A stretch of 64,000 nt of DNA from Anaerolineaceae bacterium UBA5211 (GTDB lineage: Bacteria; Chloroflexota; Anaerolineae; Anaerolineales; Anaerolineaceae): assembly GCA_002412595.1 (NCBI GenBank), contig DHVJ01000015.1:6091-70090 (forward strand), given 5' to 3'. How positions within the stretch are numbered: position 1 is the first letter of the stretch; each line of letters opens with the position of its first letter. Shown in pieces: positions 8,778 through 16,252 of this stretch. The position numbers and the translations under genes were made by a program. The notes under the pieces are model-generated. The model ran no database searches. It was not told the origin of the DNA and was given only the letters and a program-made list of their open reading frames with translations.

Positions 8778-9278
8778 CTATTTCACCCAGTCTGAGTAAG
8801 TCTTTTCGATCGTAGGCCAGAATTCATTTTCTCCGTCGTTTGGCATCATCCGGCAGGTGATCTTGATGCCTTTCTCGTGAATTTTCTTCAATGCCTGAAC
8901 GCCCTCTTCCGTCAGGAAAACAGAGTTGGAAAGTTTTTTGGAATTCCGCACAAAAGCCTGGTTACCCAGGTTAAGTACCGGGATACTCAAACCGCGTTCC
9001 ACCAATTCCAGACCATCTTCCGGTGTTTTGGCAATGATGAAAATATTTTCCTTTTCCGCTTCAGGGCTGAGGCAATATTTCACGCAATCCTCAACTTTCA
9101 ACACAGATACCTTGGCCCCAATGGGTGTAACAGCCTTCAATAGGGTAATCTGCAGCGGATCCTGCGCCACTTTATCGTTGGTAACAATCAGATGATCGAT
9201 CTTATAATGGGAATTCCACGAAACCAGAATTTGACCATGGATCAGGCGATTATCCATTCGGACATGCATAACTGACAT
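8778..9278 (-). CDS. PTS system mannose/fructose/sorbose family IIB component
   Basis: 166-residue cytoplasmic phosphocarrier. The active-site segment RMDNRLIHGQ near residues 7-16 carries the His that accepts phosphate from IIA and passes it to the sugar. WNSHYKIDHLIVTND and the C-terminal GIKITCRMMPNDGENEF are typical of the family. It is co-transcribed with IIA (38 bases upstream), a SIS protein, IID and IIC, so the PTS is complete at the membrane and IIA/IIB level. EI and HPr are not in the window. The sugar is probably an amino sugar, by context with SIS and nagA genes. Confidence 0.92.
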   Translation of the reverse strand: MSVMHVRMDNRLIHGQILVSWNSHYKIDHLIVTNDKVAQDPLQITLLKAVTPIGAKVSVLKVEDCVKYCLSPEAEKENIFIIAKTPEDGLELVERGLSIPVLNLGNQAFVRNSKKLSNSVFLTEEGVQALKKIHEKGIKITCRMMPNDGENEFWPTIEKTYSDWVK

Positions 9279-9315
9279 ATCTATTCTCCTTCCTTGTGTA
9301 TAGTAATTTTATTCA

Positions 9316-9726
9316 TTATTTTGCGTTTCGAATACTATCCGGCAGCATCTGAATGCCATCCAGCCCGGCCTGATAAGCCTGTTTGACCAAATCAGCCACG
9401 CTCTGGCCCTCCCGGTTGACCATGATTTCAGCCAACATGGGCAGGTTTACGCCGGTCACAACTTCAATTTTTCGTTCGCTTTCCAGGAACAAGCGGGCGC
9501 TTGCATGGAAAGGCGTAGCACCAAACAGGTCAACCGTAATCAAGACACCATCCCCATCATCAATTGTTTTCACGGTTTCGCAAATTCGGTCAATCAAGTC
9601 TTCAGGTGCTTCACTTTCCAGCAAACCTAATGCCGCTACATTTTCCTGCTCTCCGGTGAGCATTTGCAGCGCATTGAGCATACCCGCTGCCAACTCGCCG
9701 TGTGAGACTATCAAAATACCAATCAA
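9316..9726 (-). CDS. PTS system mannose family IIA component
   Basis: 136 residues. ILIVSHGELAAGMLNALQMLTG at the start contains the phosphorylated His (residue 9). GVLITVDLFGATPFHASAR near 80-98 is the second family signature. The protein receives phosphate from HPr and passes it to IIB. It is encoded separately from IIB, unlike E. coli ManX. Its ATG lies 22 bases after the stop of the SIS gene. No recognisable deviation in key residues. Confidence 0.92.
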   Translation of the reverse strand: MIGILIVSHGELAAGMLNALQMLTGEQENVAALGLLESEAPEDLIDRICETVKTIDDGDGVLITVDLFGATPFHASARLFLESERKIEVVTGVNLPMLAEIMVNREGQSVADLVKQAYQAGLDGIQMLPDSIRNAK

Positions 9727-9748
9727 CGGACCTCCAAATGATGCTTAT

Positions 9749-10459
9749 TTAAATAAACCGGGGTTGGGGAAATTGCCCGTATTCATCCATAATTCGCTGG
9801 TTATGCTCATCGGAACCATCCAAATTGGAACTGATCAAAACCGGCGGGACAAAACCTTCCTTCAGCATTATCTCAATGGCTTCCACCACAACCGCATCCA
9901 TAAGCGCCGCGCCCAACACAGTGGACAATGCGCCGGAGCGGATGGGGCTGTTTTCGAAAGCCAGGGAGGCATCACCGGCCGGGGTATGGCTATCCAATAC
10001 CACATCTGCCAATTGATACAACAGTTTTCCGGAGGAATGCCGTGAGGTGACCGATTTGGAATGTGCCAGCGAGGTGACCGCAATCAATTTTGCGCCAGCT
10101 TCCTTTACCGCTAGAGCAATTTCCAGCGGTTCCGGATTCCGGCCGGAATTGGAAATCACGAAAACGGTTTCCCCTTCTTTGAAATTCAGCCCTTCGATTA
10201 GAATAGGACCAAAGCCCTCCACTTTTTCGGCACGGCCGTTCATCGGGTCCGGGATATGCACGATTGGATACAGCCCGCCCGCGCGGCCGTGAACTTCCAT
10301 AGCCAACAGCTGCGAATGGCCGCTGCCGAAGGTATATACCCAGTTACGGTTCATCAGAGAATCCGCCACCAACCTGGCAGCCTCACGAATATGACCCTCT
10401 TCATCAGTTTCAATGGCCGCAATTTTCTCAAGGGCCAGGTCAAAATATTGCTTTTGCAT
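9749..10459 (-). CDS. SIS-domain protein in the PTS operon (UPF0309 type)
   Basis: 236 residues from the ATG at 10459, chosen because TAGGAGTAG lies just upstream; an in-frame upstream extension to 10501 has no such site and runs into a hairpin. SIS-domain signs are NWVYTFGSGHSQLLAMEVHGRAGG, TVFVISNSGRNPEPLEIAL and TSRHSSGKLLYQLADVVLDS. It is a paralogue of the protein at 3579-4325. Its position between PTS IID and IIA suggests that it processes the imported phosphosugar, for example an etherase, isomerase or deaminase-type step on an amino-sugar phosphate. The reaction cannot be assigned. Confidence 0.8.
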   Translation of the reverse strand: MQKQYFDLALEKIAAIETDEEGHIREAARLVADSLMNRNWVYTFGSGHSQLLAMEVHGRAGGLYPIVHIPDPMNGRAEKVEGFGPILIEGLNFKEGETVFVISNSGRNPEPLEIALAVKEAGAKLIAVTSLAHSKSVTSRHSSGKLLYQLADVVLDSHTPAGDASLAFENSPIRSGALSTVLGAALMDAVVVEAIEIMLKEGFVPPVLISSNLDGSDEHNQRIMDEYGQFPQPRFI

Positions 10460-10481
10460 TTCTACTCCTAATAATAAGTTG

Positions 10482-10519
10482 AATAAAAGCAGGGTAAACA
10501 TGTTTACCCTGCTTTTATT
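10482..10519 (-). terminator. Perfect 38-bp palindrome between PTS IID and the SIS gene
   Basis: AATAAAAGCAGGGTAAACA is followed directly by its exact complement, centred at 10500/10501. On the minus strand it can form a stem followed by TTATT, an intrinsic terminator or a processing hairpin that would set IIC-IID transcript levels above those of the downstream genes. Confidence 0.65.
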
Positions 10520-10534
10520 TCGTTCTGATGGAAA

Positions 10535-11362
10535 TTAGCCGAAGATACCCAACGCACCGCCGAGGAAACCAACAACAACCAGCAGTACGATTACTTTAAT
10601 GGGACTCCAACTCTTCTTCTTCAGCAGCCAATAGCACAGGAAAGTAGCCAGTGCCGGCAGCATATAAGGCAGAATCGCATCTAATTGTGCCTGAACCGAC
10701 ACAATCTGAGTCACTGTTTCGCCGTTCACAAGTGCACCTTGTTCATATTCCAAGGGTGTGGTCAGGCTGATGATGGATGGCGCAAAACCGCCAATCACAA
10801 CCAGGCCAACGATGGTAGCAAATTCCGTGATACGGCCAATGGCACCGCTGCCAATCGAAGTTAGCAGGTGTGTACCTTCTTTATACGCCCAGGTGATCTG
10901 CCAGTAGCGAATGGCCATATAGGGGAAAAACACCAGGACCATTGCCAGGATGGGGCCCATCACATTGCCATTCAATGCCATAATGGCAGCAATGCTGAAA
11001 ATGATGCTGTTATACAGCGCCCAGACCAATGTGTCGCCCACACCGGCCAAAGGACCCATCAAACCGACTTTCAAACCTTCGGTGGTATCGTATGAAGCAC
11101 CGGCTTCTTCCAAAGCGATATGGGCACCCATGATCAGGGGGGTACCGACAACCGGGTTGGTATTGAAGAAGTTCAGGTTGGTGATGAAAGCTTCCTTGAA
11201 ATCTTCCGGATCCGGATGCATCTTTTTCAAGACAGGCAGCATAGAATAGCAATAGCCAACAGACTGCATACGCTCATAGTTCCAGCCGCATTGCGCCATG
11301 AAAACATAGCGCCAGAAGCACTTCATGATATCGGCATGCGTAATTTTTTCTTTGGTAGCCAT
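10535..11362 (-). CDS. PTS system mannose family IID component
   Basis: 275 residues from the ATG at 11362, preceded by AAGGAGGCATAAG; the longer in-frame form has no ribosome site. The family start ITHADIMKCFWRYVFMAQCGWNYERMQSVGYCYSM is visible in parts, with GLMGPLAGVGDTLVW near 113, a hallmark of IID. Several hydrophobic helices occupy the C-terminal half. IID and IIC form the sugar channel in the membrane. Only one base separates the IIC stop from this start. Confidence 0.92.
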   Translation of the reverse strand: MATKEKITHADIMKCFWRYVFMAQCGWNYERMQSVGYCYSMLPVLKKMHPDPEDFKEAFITNLNFFNTNPVVGTPLIMGAHIALEEAGASYDTTEGLKVGLMGPLAGVGDTLVWALYNSIIFSIAAIMALNGNVMGPILAMVLVFFPYMAIRYWQITWAYKEGTHLLTSIGSGAIGRITEFATIVGLVVIGGFAPSIISLTTPLEYEQGALVNGETVTQIVSVQAQLDAILPYMLPALATFLCYWLLKKKSWSPIKVIVLLVVVGFLGGALGIFG

Positions 11363-11363
11363 C

Positions 11364-12110
11364 TTATGCCTCCTTCTTTTCATATTTGACGTACTGGAAG
11401 ATTCCAGCAACCGCCACGCCAATCAGAGCAATACCCACCAGTGGCATTCCCAAGTATGCAAAGAGTACAAAGCCCAAAATCAAGAAGGCCGGATATTTTT
11501 CCACAGGCAGGATCTTTAATAGCATGGCGAAACCGATGGCAGGTAATAGACCACCGGCAGCAGTGATACCTTTGTTAATCCAGGGATACGTTTCGAAGAA
11601 AGCGCTGATGCCTTTTACAACCGGCTCACCAAATGCAACAGCCAGGAAAACCGGGATGGCGCGGGACAAGCCCCAAATGATATGGCTGGTCCAAACCATC
11701 ATATGCTCAAAGCCTTTATCATCGCCTGCTTCTGCATATTTATCCGCTTTGTGAACATATACAAAGTTCAAAAAACGGTTGAGGATGTCAACCTGGGTCA
11801 AAAGCAGTGCAGCCGGGACCGCCAGAGCGATACCGACATCGAAATTACCGCCTTTTCCAAAATAGGTACCCAGGATAGCACCCACGGTGTAATCGGGGAC
11901 CGTGGCGCCGCCATAGGTATAAACACCTAAGGACATCAACTCCAGGGTACCGCCGATCAGCATACCGGTCTGGACATCACCGACGATTAGACCGGTCACA
12001 AAACCGGCAATCAACGGACGATTGGCCAAAACAAACTGCGTGGCTAACATATCGTAAACACATATATAAGCCCATATTGCTAATACTAATGCGGTTAGTA
12101 TTGGTGACAT
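11364..12110 (-). CDS. PTS system mannose family IIC component
   Basis: 248-residue polytopic membrane protein, first gene of the operon. Signs are ANRPLIAGFVTGLIVGD near 29, GMLIGGTLELMSLGVYTYGGATVPDY near 49-74 (the IIC signature) and several hydrophobic helices to the end. It forms the transmembrane sugar path with IID. Start ATG at 12110 with AAAGGAGTG about 6 bases upstream. Eight genes, down to 6359, lie on this strand with short gaps. Confidence 0.92.
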   Translation of the reverse strand: MSPILTALVLAIWAYICVYDMLATQFVLANRPLIAGFVTGLIVGDVQTGMLIGGTLELMSLGVYTYGGATVPDYTVGAILGTYFGKGGNFDVGIALAVPAALLLTQVDILNRFLNFVYVHKADKYAEAGDDKGFEHMMVWTSHIIWGLSRAIPVFLAVAFGEPVVKGISAFFETYPWINKGITAAGGLLPAIGFAMLLKILPVEKYPAFLILGFVLFAYLGMPLVGIALIGVAVAGIFQYVKYEKKEA

Positions 12111-12308
12111 AATTCACTCCTTTATAAAATTTTTATTTCTGCTAAGACGAATCTACAAATCTTATTTTTTCCCATGACCTCCTTTTATAGATTTATGTTA
12201 TTAATGCTTATAAAGAGAAATTTGGCTCTGATAAAGAAGAAGACAGACCAAAATTTTTATTTCAGGTTTAAAGCCATAATTGAACCAGCAAAGTGTAAAC
12301 TCCATAAT

Positions 12309-12346
12309 TCGTTATAACGTTATGTTGTTACTACCATTTTATCATA
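12309..12346 (-). promoter_or_regulatory. PTS operon promoter and candidate operator
   Basis: On the minus strand a -10-like TATGATAAAAT (12346-12336) runs into GGTAGTAACAACATAACG and on to 12309. This block resembles the one at the nagA promoter (20 of 29 positions) and includes the palindrome CGTTATAACG. A TTGTTA about 17 bases upstream of GATAAA could be the -35 box. The rest of 12111-12608 is AT-rich and holds no visible gene. Confidence 0.5.
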
Positions 12347-12608
12347 TTCAAATAAAAAATTAACAATCGATATATCCCGTCAATAATTTGTAATCAGAAA
12401 AGGCGAATTCTATAAATCAATAAAAAGCCACCACTAATTTCACCGCCTTATACCCACTATATAAACAAAAGAACAGGTCAATCAAATACAGAGCTCATCA
12501 ATTTGGTAAACACTTATCACTATACCCACCTATAATTATCCATACTCCCCCATTCAGCCAACTTTTCAACATTTGCTACCGTTGAAAAAACAATCAATTA
12601 AATATATT

Positions 12609-13049
12609 CTACACTTCTTTCTTTATGTTTATATAGGTAAATGCCTGTGCGAATTTGCTATTTGAAAAAATAATCCGCGCTTCTCCAGCTTTGTTCTTGC
12701 CGGGCGTATTAACTTTCTCAAAGCGCACTGCATTTTTCAGGAGAGAATTTCGCTTAATTACTTCTGGGTTGTTTTCACGGCGGACTTTTTTATTCATCCA
12801 TACCAAATAGCCAATTACGATTGTCAACCACAATACTCCACCCAAATAAAACAGTGCCTTCGGGAAGCTGGTGAATGGATTCAGCCAGGAGATCACGCTG
12901 AAAAGAATAATGATCACGCCAACAATGTTGGCAGGCTTAACATTGAAATATTTTCTATGAGCTTCTGCGTAAGAATCGCAAATCGGGAAATAAAAAATAT
13001 ATTTGTGGTTCCTTAAACGATTGGTTGTGGTAATCCGCCTTTTTTTCAC
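12609..13049 (-). CDS. Uncharacterised membrane protein
   Basis: 146 residues from a GTG start. A basic N-terminus (KKRRITTTNRLRNHK) is followed by two hydrophobic segments near 40-55 and 64-85 and a basic soluble tail. No family recognised. The start overlaps, as GTGA, the stop of an open zinc-ribbon frame (13046-13153), and a run of seven A lies at the junction. The two may therefore be one gene joined by frameshifting or broken by a mutation. AT-rich and possibly poorly conserved. Confidence 0.5.
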   Translation of the reverse strand: MKKRRITTTNRLRNHKYIFYFPICDSYAEAHRKYFNVKPANIVGVIIILFSVISWLNPFTSFPKALFYLGGVLWLTIVIGYLVWMNKKVRRENNPEVIKRNSLLKNAVRFEKVNTPGKNKAGEARIIFSNSKFAQAFTYINIKKEV

Positions 13050-13153
13050 TGGGTGGATTCACCGCAGGCGATGCAGCGCCCCGGCATGGCAAGCTTCCCA
13101 TCAAACGTACATTGACATTGGTATTTTTCTTTTATTAGATTAGTTCTTGCTTT
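13046..13153 (-). pseudogene. Cryptic zinc-ribbon coding segment
   Basis: An open frame without a usual start codon near its beginning encodes YQCQCTFDGKLAMPGRCIACGEST and stops at 13046-13048. The CxC...CxxC spacing looks like a short zinc ribbon. It ends in a GTGA overlap with the next gene. It may be the remnant N-terminus of that gene, or use a rare start codon. Confidence 0.35.
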
Positions 13154-13236
13154 TTAACCGAAAAATCTGTTTAATAAATTTACAATTTGTTTACACTGCC
13201 AAATCAATATATTTTGATTTTCATCATAGAATAAGA

Positions 13237-13264
13237 TTGACTATATTTTTACATCTAATATAAT
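13237..13264 (+). promoter_or_regulatory. Sigma-70-type promoter upstream of the response regulator
   Basis: TTGACT (13237-13242), 16-bp spacer, TATAAT (13259-13264), a near-consensus pair. It lies 36 bases before a 26-codon ORF and 150 bases before the response-regulator gene. Confidence 0.6.
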
Positions 13265-13299
13265 GAAATTCATCCCCGTGATGAAGGTTCAGCATAATT

Positions 13300-13380
13300 A
13301 TGGCTTGCCAAGCGACATTAACAGACGATGAATACCGTAAAGAAATGTTGAAACAAGAATTCACAGACTGGAAGCTATAA
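13300..13380 (+). CDS. Possible 26-residue small protein
   Basis: ATG to TAA, reading MACQATLTDDEYRKEMLKQE then FTDWKL. It lies between the promoter at 13237-13264 and the response-regulator gene, 34 bases before that gene. AAGG about 12 bases upstream is a weak ribosome site. It is hydrophilic, with no hydrophobic segment and a single Cys. It could be a leader ORF or chance. Confidence 0.3.
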   Translation: MACQATLTDDEYRKEMLKQEFTDWKL

Positions 13381-13414
13381 TATTTTCATCTCAAGAAAGA
13401 CGGGAATAAAGAAA

Positions 13415-14140
13415 ATGACCTTACAAATTCAAAATCCGCGTATCCTAATCATTGAAGATGACGCTGCAGTAGCGCGCAGTTTACACGACGGTCTGGTGCG
13501 TGAAGGCTATATCATCCAAATCTGCGATTCGGGAGCAAAAGGAATTGACGCGTCGCAGAAAATGCAGCCGCACCTGATCATCCTGGATATCCGTCTGCCA
13601 GACGGCTCCGGTTTTGATTTTTGCCGGCAGATCCGCCAGGCTGGTCTGCACCAACCCATCCTCATCCTGACCGTACGGGATGAACCCATCGACAAAGTCT
13701 TGGGGCTTGAAATCGGTGCGGACGATTATATGACCAAACCCTACAACCCCAACGAACTGAACGCGCGTATTCGCGCCCTGTTACGCCGCGCATACGGCGA
13801 ATTTTCCTCAACTGAATCCAAACTGATCTTCATCGGTGACCTGACCATCGATATCCTGCGCGCAACCGTGACCCGCAATGAAGATGTGATCAACCTGACA
13901 CCTACCGAGTACCGCTTGTTTGTGCATATGGCCAAACATCCCGGTCAGGTTCTCAGCCGTTCGCAGTTGGTCAGCAGTATTCGCGGTTACGAAACCGAAG
14001 AGATCAATGACAGCCAGACCATAACGGTCTATATCCGCCGTTTGCGCGAGAAACTCGAATACGACCCCGCCCATCCCAAACTGATCTTGACCGTGCCGGG
14101 CATCGGTTACCGCTTGTCAGCCAGCTCCGAAACATATTAA
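13415..14140 (+). CDS. OmpR/PhoB-family response regulator
   Basis: 241-residue cytoplasmic transcription factor. The receiver domain (residues 9-125) has EDD at 14-16, the phosphoacceptor Asp58 in ILDIRLPDGSG, Thr86 in LTVRDE and Lys108 in MTKPYNP. The C-terminal winged helix (about 140-238) includes LTPTEYRLFVHMAKHPGQVLSR and TVYIRRLREKLE. The matching histidine kinase is probably the one at 19895-21508, at the far end of the same-strand cluster. The likely targets are the secreted proteins and exporter between them. Confidence 0.93.
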   Translation: MTLQIQNPRILIIEDDAAVARSLHDGLVREGYIIQICDSGAKGIDASQKMQPHLIILDIRLPDGSGFDFCRQIRQAGLHQPILILTVRDEPIDKVLGLEIGADDYMTKPYNPNELNARIRALLRRAYGEFSSTESKLIFIGDLTIDILRATVTRNEDVINLTPTEYRLFVHMAKHPGQVLSRSQLVSSIRGYETEEINDSQTITVYIRRLREKLEYDPAHPKLILTVPGIGYRLSASSETY

Positions 14141-14173
14141 AAGACTGTAATTAACCATACAGGGGGGTGAAAT

Positions 14174-14205
14174 ATCGATCGTTTAAACTTACGGTCGATT
14201 TTTTA
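14174..14205 (+). terminator. Intrinsic terminator after the response regulator
   Basis: 8-bp stem ATCGATCG/CGGTCGAT (one G-U pair), 10-nt loop, then TTTTTTATT. It separates the regulator from the secreted-protein gene. Confidence 0.65.
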
Positions 14206-14336
14206 TTATTAACTTAATTTAATTTGTTTATTTGTAAAGTTCATATCCGCAATTTTTTATTTTTATTATTGATTACTGATCCTTTGGGGGAAATTCAAAA
14301 AGAAAGGAGCAGGATCAGACAAAGAAAGGATTTGGT

Positions 14337-14418
14337 ATGAACATCATTGAAACAATGAGGAAAATGAAAGAAAGAAAATCGGCCAACCACTGAATGGCTG
14401 CGGCGCACAGCTATTCAG
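14337..14418 (+). other. Possible 18-codon leader ORF with overlapping hairpin
   Basis: ATG at 14337 with AAAGGA 7 bases upstream, stop TGA at 14391-14393 (MNIIETMRKMKERKSANH). An 11-bp hairpin CTGAATGGCTG/CAGCTATTCAG (14390-14400 and 14408-14418, one G-U) starts at the stop codon. It sits 61 bases before the secreted-protein gene, so an attenuator or leader role is possible. Confidence 0.3.
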
Positions 14419-14479
14419 CTTTATTCAAAAGAATCCCAAAACCAATGCGTTTAAAAACTATTTTCACAGGAGATTTAAA

Positions 14480-15220
14480 ATGAAAAAATATTTGATTGCT
14501 TTGTTAGTCGTGCTGGCATTAATGCTGTCAGCTTTCAATGGTTCCTACAGCGCCATCGTAGCTGCCGATGACACCACCCCCACACCGGAAGAAGGCACAC
14601 CCGGCAGCGGCCCCAAAGACGGCCAGCAGCGGGAGATTTCCGAGCAGGAACGTTTTATCATCGGTGTTTTTGGGTTAGAAGGAACCGATTTGGCTGTTAC
14701 GGTCGATCAAGCAGCCAGCCTGGCAACCCTTTGGACTTCCATGGAAGAATATGCGCAGCAGGTCCGACTGATGCCAGAGGGAACTCCCGGCGCTCAGGCA
14801 GACACGCCTTCCGCCACTATGGAAGCTTTACAACCGGAAGATAATTCTGAGGAGATTAGCGCGTTGTTTGAGCAAATCCAGGCTGTGATGACCAGCGATC
14901 AGCTGGCTGCCATTGAAGCATTGGAGCTCGATCAGGACGCAGTCACAACTTTCATGGAGAAACAAGGCATTGAAATGCCGGAAGGCATGCAAGCCGGACA
15001 AGATGGCCAAATGCCCCCCGAGGGCACACCCGATGCAGCCATGGCTGCTCCCCAGGGCACCCCGGCCGCTGACGGCTCCGGCAATGGCGGAAATGGCGGC
15101 GGACAGCCCGGTCAGGGCGGCGGCCAGCCAGGCGGTGCCGGCAGAGGCGCCGTACAGGTTGCTTCAACCAACCTGATTGATGCCCTGATCACATTGTTGC
15201 AAAGTAAGGTCAGCGCATAA
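14480..15220 (+). CDS. Secreted Gly/Pro-rich protein of unknown function
   Basis: 246 residues. The first ~29 form a signal peptide (MKKYLIALLVVLALMLSAF, cleavage likely after a VAA or SYSA site). The mature part is acidic with many EGTP repeats and Gly-rich stretches near residues 200-225 (NGGNGGGQPGQGGGQPGG). The middle (about 50-165) is alpha-helical in character with VDQAASLATLWTSMEEYAQ and SEEISALFEQIQAVMTSDQ. It is probably exported and may be cargo or a sensor partner of the neighbouring MacB-like transporter and kinase. No family recognised. Ribosome site AGGAGA. Confidence 0.75.
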   Translation: MKKYLIALLVVLALMLSAFNGSYSAIVAADDTTPTPEEGTPGSGPKDGQQREISEQERFIIGVFGLEGTDLAVTVDQAASLATLWTSMEEYAQQVRLMPEGTPGAQADTPSATMEALQPEDNSEEISALFEQIQAVMTSDQLAAIEALELDQDAVTTFMEKQGIEMPEGMQAGQDGQMPPEGTPDAAMAAPQGTPAADGSGNGGNGGGQPGQGGGQPGGAGRGAVQVASTNLIDALITLLQSKVSA

Positions 15221-15242
15221 ACATAATAAATTGAATGAAAAG

Positions 15243-15274
15243 GGTGCCCTCGTGATTAGGGCACCTTTTTTTTT
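15243..15274 (+). terminator. Strong intrinsic terminator
   Basis: GGTGCCCT (15243-15250), 7-nt loop, AGGGCACC (15258-15265), then nine T. It ends the secreted-protein transcript. Confidence 0.85.
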
Positions 15275-15278
15275 GATA

Positions 15279-15308
15279 AACGAACTGTAATGTGTATTAC
15301 AGTTCGTT
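15279..15308. promoter_or_regulatory. Perfect 13-bp inverted repeat, candidate operator or RNA hairpin
   Basis: AACGAACTGTAAT, loop GTGT, ATTACAGTTCGTT. It lies five bases after the terminator T run and 60 bases before the Yip1/ABC operon start, where a regulator site for that operon would be expected. Confidence 0.45.
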
Positions 15309-15367
15309 GAAATGTCAAATAGCTAAACTTACCAACATCCCTAACTCTTTTATTTATGGAGTACTGT

Positions 15368-16252
15368 GTGAATACTGACGTCAATGCAATAAATGAGATC
15401 AAAAATGAAAATAAGTTTTCACTAAACTTCAAACGGATTGGGAAATTAATCACCCAACCGCGTTTGGTTTTCTCTGAAATCGAACAGGAAGGGAAAAAAG
15501 CAGAGTGGAGAACACCCATCGCCGTGGTAGCCGTGGTCATTTTACTAGCCAGCTTGCTTTCGGTTTCCAGTTCTACTTCCAACGCATCCCCCTCAAGCGC
15601 CACCTCCATTTCAGCCCAATCCGGTTTCGGCTCAGGTAATATGGGCGGCATGCCGGGCGGCGGAGGTCCAATGGGCATGCAGCAAGCCACAACATCCGCC
15701 GATACAGAAGATGCGCAGGGCGAGAGCGCCAGCCAGGCCAGCGGCAGTTCATCCACTTTTCTAACAAAAATTCTTTCTGCGCTGGGCAACATTCTCAGCT
15801 TTGCCTTGACCTGGTTGATCCTGGGAAGCATCATCAACCTTTTATCCATTTCGATGGGCGGCCAGGCCAACACCCACATGGCGCTCATCTTCGCGGCTTG
15901 GGCCAGTGTTCCGGTTGGCGCACGCGCCGTGATGCAAATCATGTATGCCCTCGCTACAGGCTCAAGCGTTACTGCCATTGGTCTTTCCGGGTTTGCCCCC
16001 ACCGCTGATAGCAATGCGGCCATCTTTCTCGGAAATTTATTGGAACAAGTCGATATCTACATGATCTGGCAGGTTGTTTTGTTAACCATTGGGGTCAGCG
16101 TGATGACCAAATTGAACAATAAAAAGCCCATTATCGTGGCAGTTTCCAGTATGTTAATTTTGATCTTGATTAAATCCTTGTTGGGGCTTGGGATCGACCA
16201 ATTATCCAACCTGGAAATCGATAGCAGTGTTTTGAATAACTTGGTTAGATGA
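15368..16252 (+). CDS. Yip1-family membrane protein
   Basis: 294 residues from GTG at 15368, chosen because GGAG lies six bases upstream; an in-frame ATG at 15356 overlaps that site. The N-terminus ISLNF-like segment FKRIGKLITQPRLVFSEIEQEGKKAEWRTP is the usual Yip1-domain opening. About five hydrophobic segments follow (near 50-70, 140-160, 175-195, 220-240, 255-275). A low-complexity Ser/Gly/Met stretch lies near residues 75-125. The stop overlaps the ATPase start as ATGA, so the two are translationally coupled. It probably assists or anchors the exporter. Confidence 0.75.
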   Translation: MNTDVNAINEIKNENKFSLNFKRIGKLITQPRLVFSEIEQEGKKAEWRTPIAVVAVVILLASLLSVSSSTSNASPSSATSISAQSGFGSGNMGGMPGGGGPMGMQQATTSADTEDAQGESASQASGSSSTFLTKILSALGNILSFALTWLILGSIINLLSISMGGQANTHMALIFAAWASVPVGARAVMQIMYALATGSSVTAIGLSGFAPTADSNAAIFLGNLLEQVDIYMIWQVVLLTIGVSVMTKLNNKKPIIVAVSSMLILILIKSLLGLGIDQLSNLEIDSSVLNNLVR

